NCBI GenBank assembly: GCA_017620255.1 | Contig: JAFZQU010000006.1 | Location: 53,490-117,489 of the forward strand | Reading direction: 5' to 3' | From: Lachnospiraceae bacterium | Lineage (GTDB): Bacteria; Bacillota; Clostridia; Lachnospirales; Lachnospiraceae | DNA: 64,000 bases | Part shown: positions 62,066 to 64,000 of the stretch, piece after piece | Numbering within the stretch: position 1 is the first letter of the stretch | Layout of the letters: each line of letters opens with the position of its first letter | The notes under the pieces: generated by a model | What the model was told of the DNA's origin: nothing | Database searches by the model: none | What the model saw: only the letters and a program-made list of their open reading frames with translations | Translations under genes and position numbers: made by a program

Positions 62066-63472
62066 ATGGCAGGCATGAATGTTGTAGTGCATAACCTGGG
62101 CGCCATGAACGCGAACCGGCAGTTAGGCATTACATACAGATCCAGACAAAAGACAACTGAAAAACTTTCTTCAGGATTTAGGATCAACAGGGCTGCGGAT
62201 GACGCGGCAGGACTGACGATCTCTGAGAAAATGCGCTCTCTTGCAAGAGGTTTGCATCAAGGTGCAAGGAATACGCAGGATGGCATTTCCCTGTGCCAGG
62301 TGGCTGACGGTGCGCTCGCCGAAGTGGATGACATGCTCCATCGCATGACGGAGTTATCCATAAAGGCGTCCAACGGTACCAACACGGCGGAAGAACGCCA
62401 TGCGATCCAGCAAGAGATCAATGCATTGCGCGGCGAGATCGACAGGGTCAGTAAATCTACCGAATTCAACACGCGTCATATTTTCGACGGAAACCTGGAT
62501 TTTAAGAAGGAAGTCATAAGCAGGAGCCTGATAGAGTCTCCGTCTGCATCGAAAGGCTACATCAGTGAAGCCTATGCTGCAAACGGCGGCTATTATTCCT
62601 GTGCCACTCTGGACTTTTCCAAGCTCGACAGCGAAAAGATTGAAATGCTCATGGGAAAGACCTTCTCTTTCGACTGCAGCATTAACTGTGGCGAGCGGTT
62701 CAGTTTTACGTTTACCGACGGCACGGATTGCAGCGTAAATGAAGAAACTTTCGGCTCAAGAGTTCCCCATAATTATAACATCGGGATTGAAGGGCTCACA
62801 ACGGGATCGGAAGTACTGAACAAGTTGTATGACTATGTATCCGCACATCATCCTTCAGAAAGCACCGGTGTGACTTTACACGAAGGGATCACTGTCAGTC
62901 ATTCCAACAATCTGATCAAAGTCGACGACAACACCCTCGTGATCGCGGAAAACCATACGGCACATTCCAGCAAGAACGTAGCAGAAACGCATTATAAGGA
63001 AATTTATAAAGGGGCAAATCATCCCGGAGCCGTTGATTTCCAAGAGATCGCAGGTGGAAAAGATGAGGAGATCGAATACTCGGAACTGTGGATCCAGTCC
63101 GGTGCAGTCAAAGATGACGGACTTTACCTTAGGATCAACAGGATCAACGAGAAGATCCTCGGGATTGACAAAGTGGATGTAACAACGATCGATCAGGCCA
63201 GAGGAGCCATCGCAACCATCGATCAGGCTCTGGATAAAGTAAACGAAACACGTTCCAGGATCGGGGCATACCAGAACCGTCTGGAGCACACTTTTGATAA
63301 TGTATCCAATATCGCTGAAAATACTGAAGCCGCAGAGTCACAGATTCGCGACGCTGATATGGCTGCGGAAATGATGCGGTTTGCTAAAGACGGAATCCTT
63401 GCACAGGCTGGACAGGCCCTGCTCTCTCAGGCCGGCAGAGATCCCGAAAGCGTTCTGACGCTGCTGCGTTAA
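62066..63472 (+). CDS. fliC: Flagellin
   Basis: 468 aa. N-terminal D0/D1: VVVHNLGAMNANRQLG, TEKLSSGFRINRAADDAAGLTISEKMRS, NTQDGISLCQVADGALAEV, QEINALRGEIDRVSKSTEFN. The C-terminal D1/D0: TIDQALDKVNETRSRIGAYQNRLEH, ENTEAAESQIRDADMAAEM, and the end GQALLSQAGRDPESVLTLLR. The central part (about 150-380) is the variable surface-exposed region. It contains five Cys (about 77, 178, 204, 208, 221), which is unusual because most flagellins lack Cys. Sec-independent export is through the flagellar apparatus, so no signal peptide is expected. AAGG lies 5 nt before the ATG. It is under a sigma-28 promoter. No other flagellar gene is in the window. Confidence 0.97.
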   Translation: MAGMNVVVHNLGAMNANRQLGITYRSRQKTTEKLSSGFRINRAADDAAGLTISEKMRSLARGLHQGARNTQDGISLCQVADGALAEVDDMLHRMTELSIKASNGTNTAEERHAIQQEINALRGEIDRVSKSTEFNTRHIFDGNLDFKKEVISRSLIESPSASKGYISEAYAANGGYYSCATLDFSKLDSEKIEMLMGKTFSFDCSINCGERFSFTFTDGTDCSVNEETFGSRVPHNYNIGIEGLTTGSEVLNKLYDYVSAHHPSESTGVTLHEGITVSHSNNLIKVDDNTLVIAENHTAHSSKNVAETHYKEIYKGANHPGAVDFQEIAGGKDEEIEYSELWIQSGAVKDDGLYLRINRINEKILGIDKVDVTTIDQARGAIATIDQALDKVNETRSRIGAYQNRLEHTFDNVSNIAENTEAAESQIRDADMAAEMMRFAKDGILAQAGQALLSQAGRDPESVLTLLR

Positions 63473-63561
63473 CAGGCCGGAATTTGTGAACGCATTACAG
63501 GAATGAAGCATGAAGTAATGCCATAATAGCTTCAATATAATAGAGTTCACCACCTCGGTGA

Positions 63562-63816
63562 TCATGCTGTTGCACTGCCAATGCCAACTTTTTTGTTTAG
63601 TTGGTCAATCTGCTCAGTATGTTTACTGACAACATGTTCCAGCTTATCAATCTTTCCATTGATCTCGTCTGAATTTACCTGCATCTCTTTTCTGACAGCT
63701 GCGAATTCCAACCCAATCGAATCAAATCCTGTCTGCATTTTCTCTTTTAATGCATCTGTGCGCTCTTCCAACTTATCAAGTTTCGACAGTACTTTCTCTT
63801 CAAATTCTACTGACAT
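63562..63816 (-). CDS. Small coiled-coil protein
   Basis: 84 aa from the ATG at 63816 (MSVEFEEKVLSKLDKLEERT), 8 nt after GGAGG; an ATG 6 nt earlier is only 2 nt from that site. It is one long heptad-rich helix (EKVLSKLDKLEERTDALKEKM...KIDKLEHVVSKHTEQIDQL), with few aromatic residues and no signal peptide. Small helical proteins of this kind are common in Lachnospiraceae, without an assigned role. It is convergent with flagellin, with a 89-nt gap containing a short hairpin (TCACC/GGTGA, 63547-63561). The 180 nt upstream, to the window edge, contains no gene that I can see. Confidence 0.75.
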   Translation of the reverse strand: MSVEFEEKVLSKLDKLEERTDALKEKMQTGFDSIGLEFAAVRKEMQVNSDEINGKIDKLEHVVSKHTEQIDQLNKKVGIGSATA

Positions 63817-63934
63817 TTTCATTGCCTCCTTTCAAAACATAAACAACAAATCATTGGAACGTAAGCGCTAAATATTTCGGCGGTATTGCATAACCCTGTC
63901 GTTTGTGGTAAAGGGCTTTGCCCATAATAATACC

Positions 63935-63954
63935 CCGGCCTCAAACGAGACCGG
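63935..63954 (-). other. Hairpin near the right edge
   Basis: Perfect 8-bp stem CCGGCCTC/GAGACCGG (one G-T pair) with an AAAC loop. On the minus strand it is followed by GGTATTATTAT, a weak T-run, so it may be a terminator of a gene beyond the window; a second short stem, GGGC/GCCC, is at 63913-63923. No promoter is clear in the last 180 nt. Confidence 0.4.
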
Positions 63955-64000
63955 AGCACCTTGACAATTCACATATGATTAAGATTACATTGCGTCAAAG

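Noticed and set aside
63492..63521. GCATTAC/GTAATGC inverted repeat as flagellin terminator
   Set aside because: 7-bp stem with a long loop and no T-run; not enough to call.

Overview
The window looks like a chromosome segment of a Gram-positive, motile, anaerobic Firmicute, most probably a gut or rumen Lachnospiraceae-type bacterium. This is inferred from family content: fused SecDF, a MurE with the meso-DAP signature DNPR, a sigma-28-driven flagellin, lipoproteins with clear lipoboxes, very large exoproteins built from DUF6273, InlB-type and GNYxG-type Ig-like modules, and polysaccharide-degrading enzymes (GH10 xylanase, GH2 beta-mannosidase). No phage, insertion sequence, CRISPR array or rRNA is visible. 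Most genes are on the minus strand. The plus strand holds only a tRNA, an MBL hydrolase, a HAD lipoprotein, a GGDEF-EAL protein and flagellin.

Layout. 1-3.1 kb: a partial LRR protein and an SPFH/zinc-ribbon protein, tRNA-Leu(AAG), and a divergent small protein/MBL hydrolase pair. 3.1-18.9 kb: two giant secreted proteins (1941 and 2719 aa) flanking a HAD-family lipoprotein. 19-25 kb: a probable operon of a DUF3298-like lipoprotein, AlkD-type glycosylase, metallophosphoesterase, a small protein and a GH10-CBM9 xylanase lipoprotein. 25.3-30.6 kb: a 1764-aa lipoprotein made of long acidic Leu-Asp repeats fused to a complete M13 (neprilysin-type) peptidase. 30.8-38.9 kb: a tight operon of MurE, a membrane HD-GYP protein, a VanX-type dipeptidase, beta-mannosidase, a small protein and an RsuA-type pseudouridine synthase. 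39-47.2 kb: RecJ, SecDF, a zinc-ribbon membrane protein with a CNNM/CorC-type transporter, and an HTH regulator with UDP-sugar dehydrogenase. 47.3-56.3 kb: a third giant exoprotein (2985 aa) with about 19 InlB-type repeats. 56.3-64 kb: a STAS-kinase fusion, a substrate-binding-domain/GGDEF/EAL protein, a lipoprotein, flagellin and a small coiled-coil protein.

How the genes fit together. Much of the window concerns the cell surface: export (SecDF), wall precursor synthesis and turnover (MurE, VanX-like), glycan precursors (UDP-sugar dehydrogenase), glycan hydrolysis, flagella, and c-di-GMP turnover (HD-GYP and EAL). The three giants share a colinear seven-domain C-terminal stalk, and two of them also share a lipase-like core and a C-terminal WWWR tail. 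The most striking non-coding feature is a 67-nt promoter/leader segment present twice at 57/67 identity in inverted orientation, facing inward around the convergent HAD lipoprotein/2719-aa exoprotein pair. All positions and family calls come from reading the sequence by eye; no database search was run.
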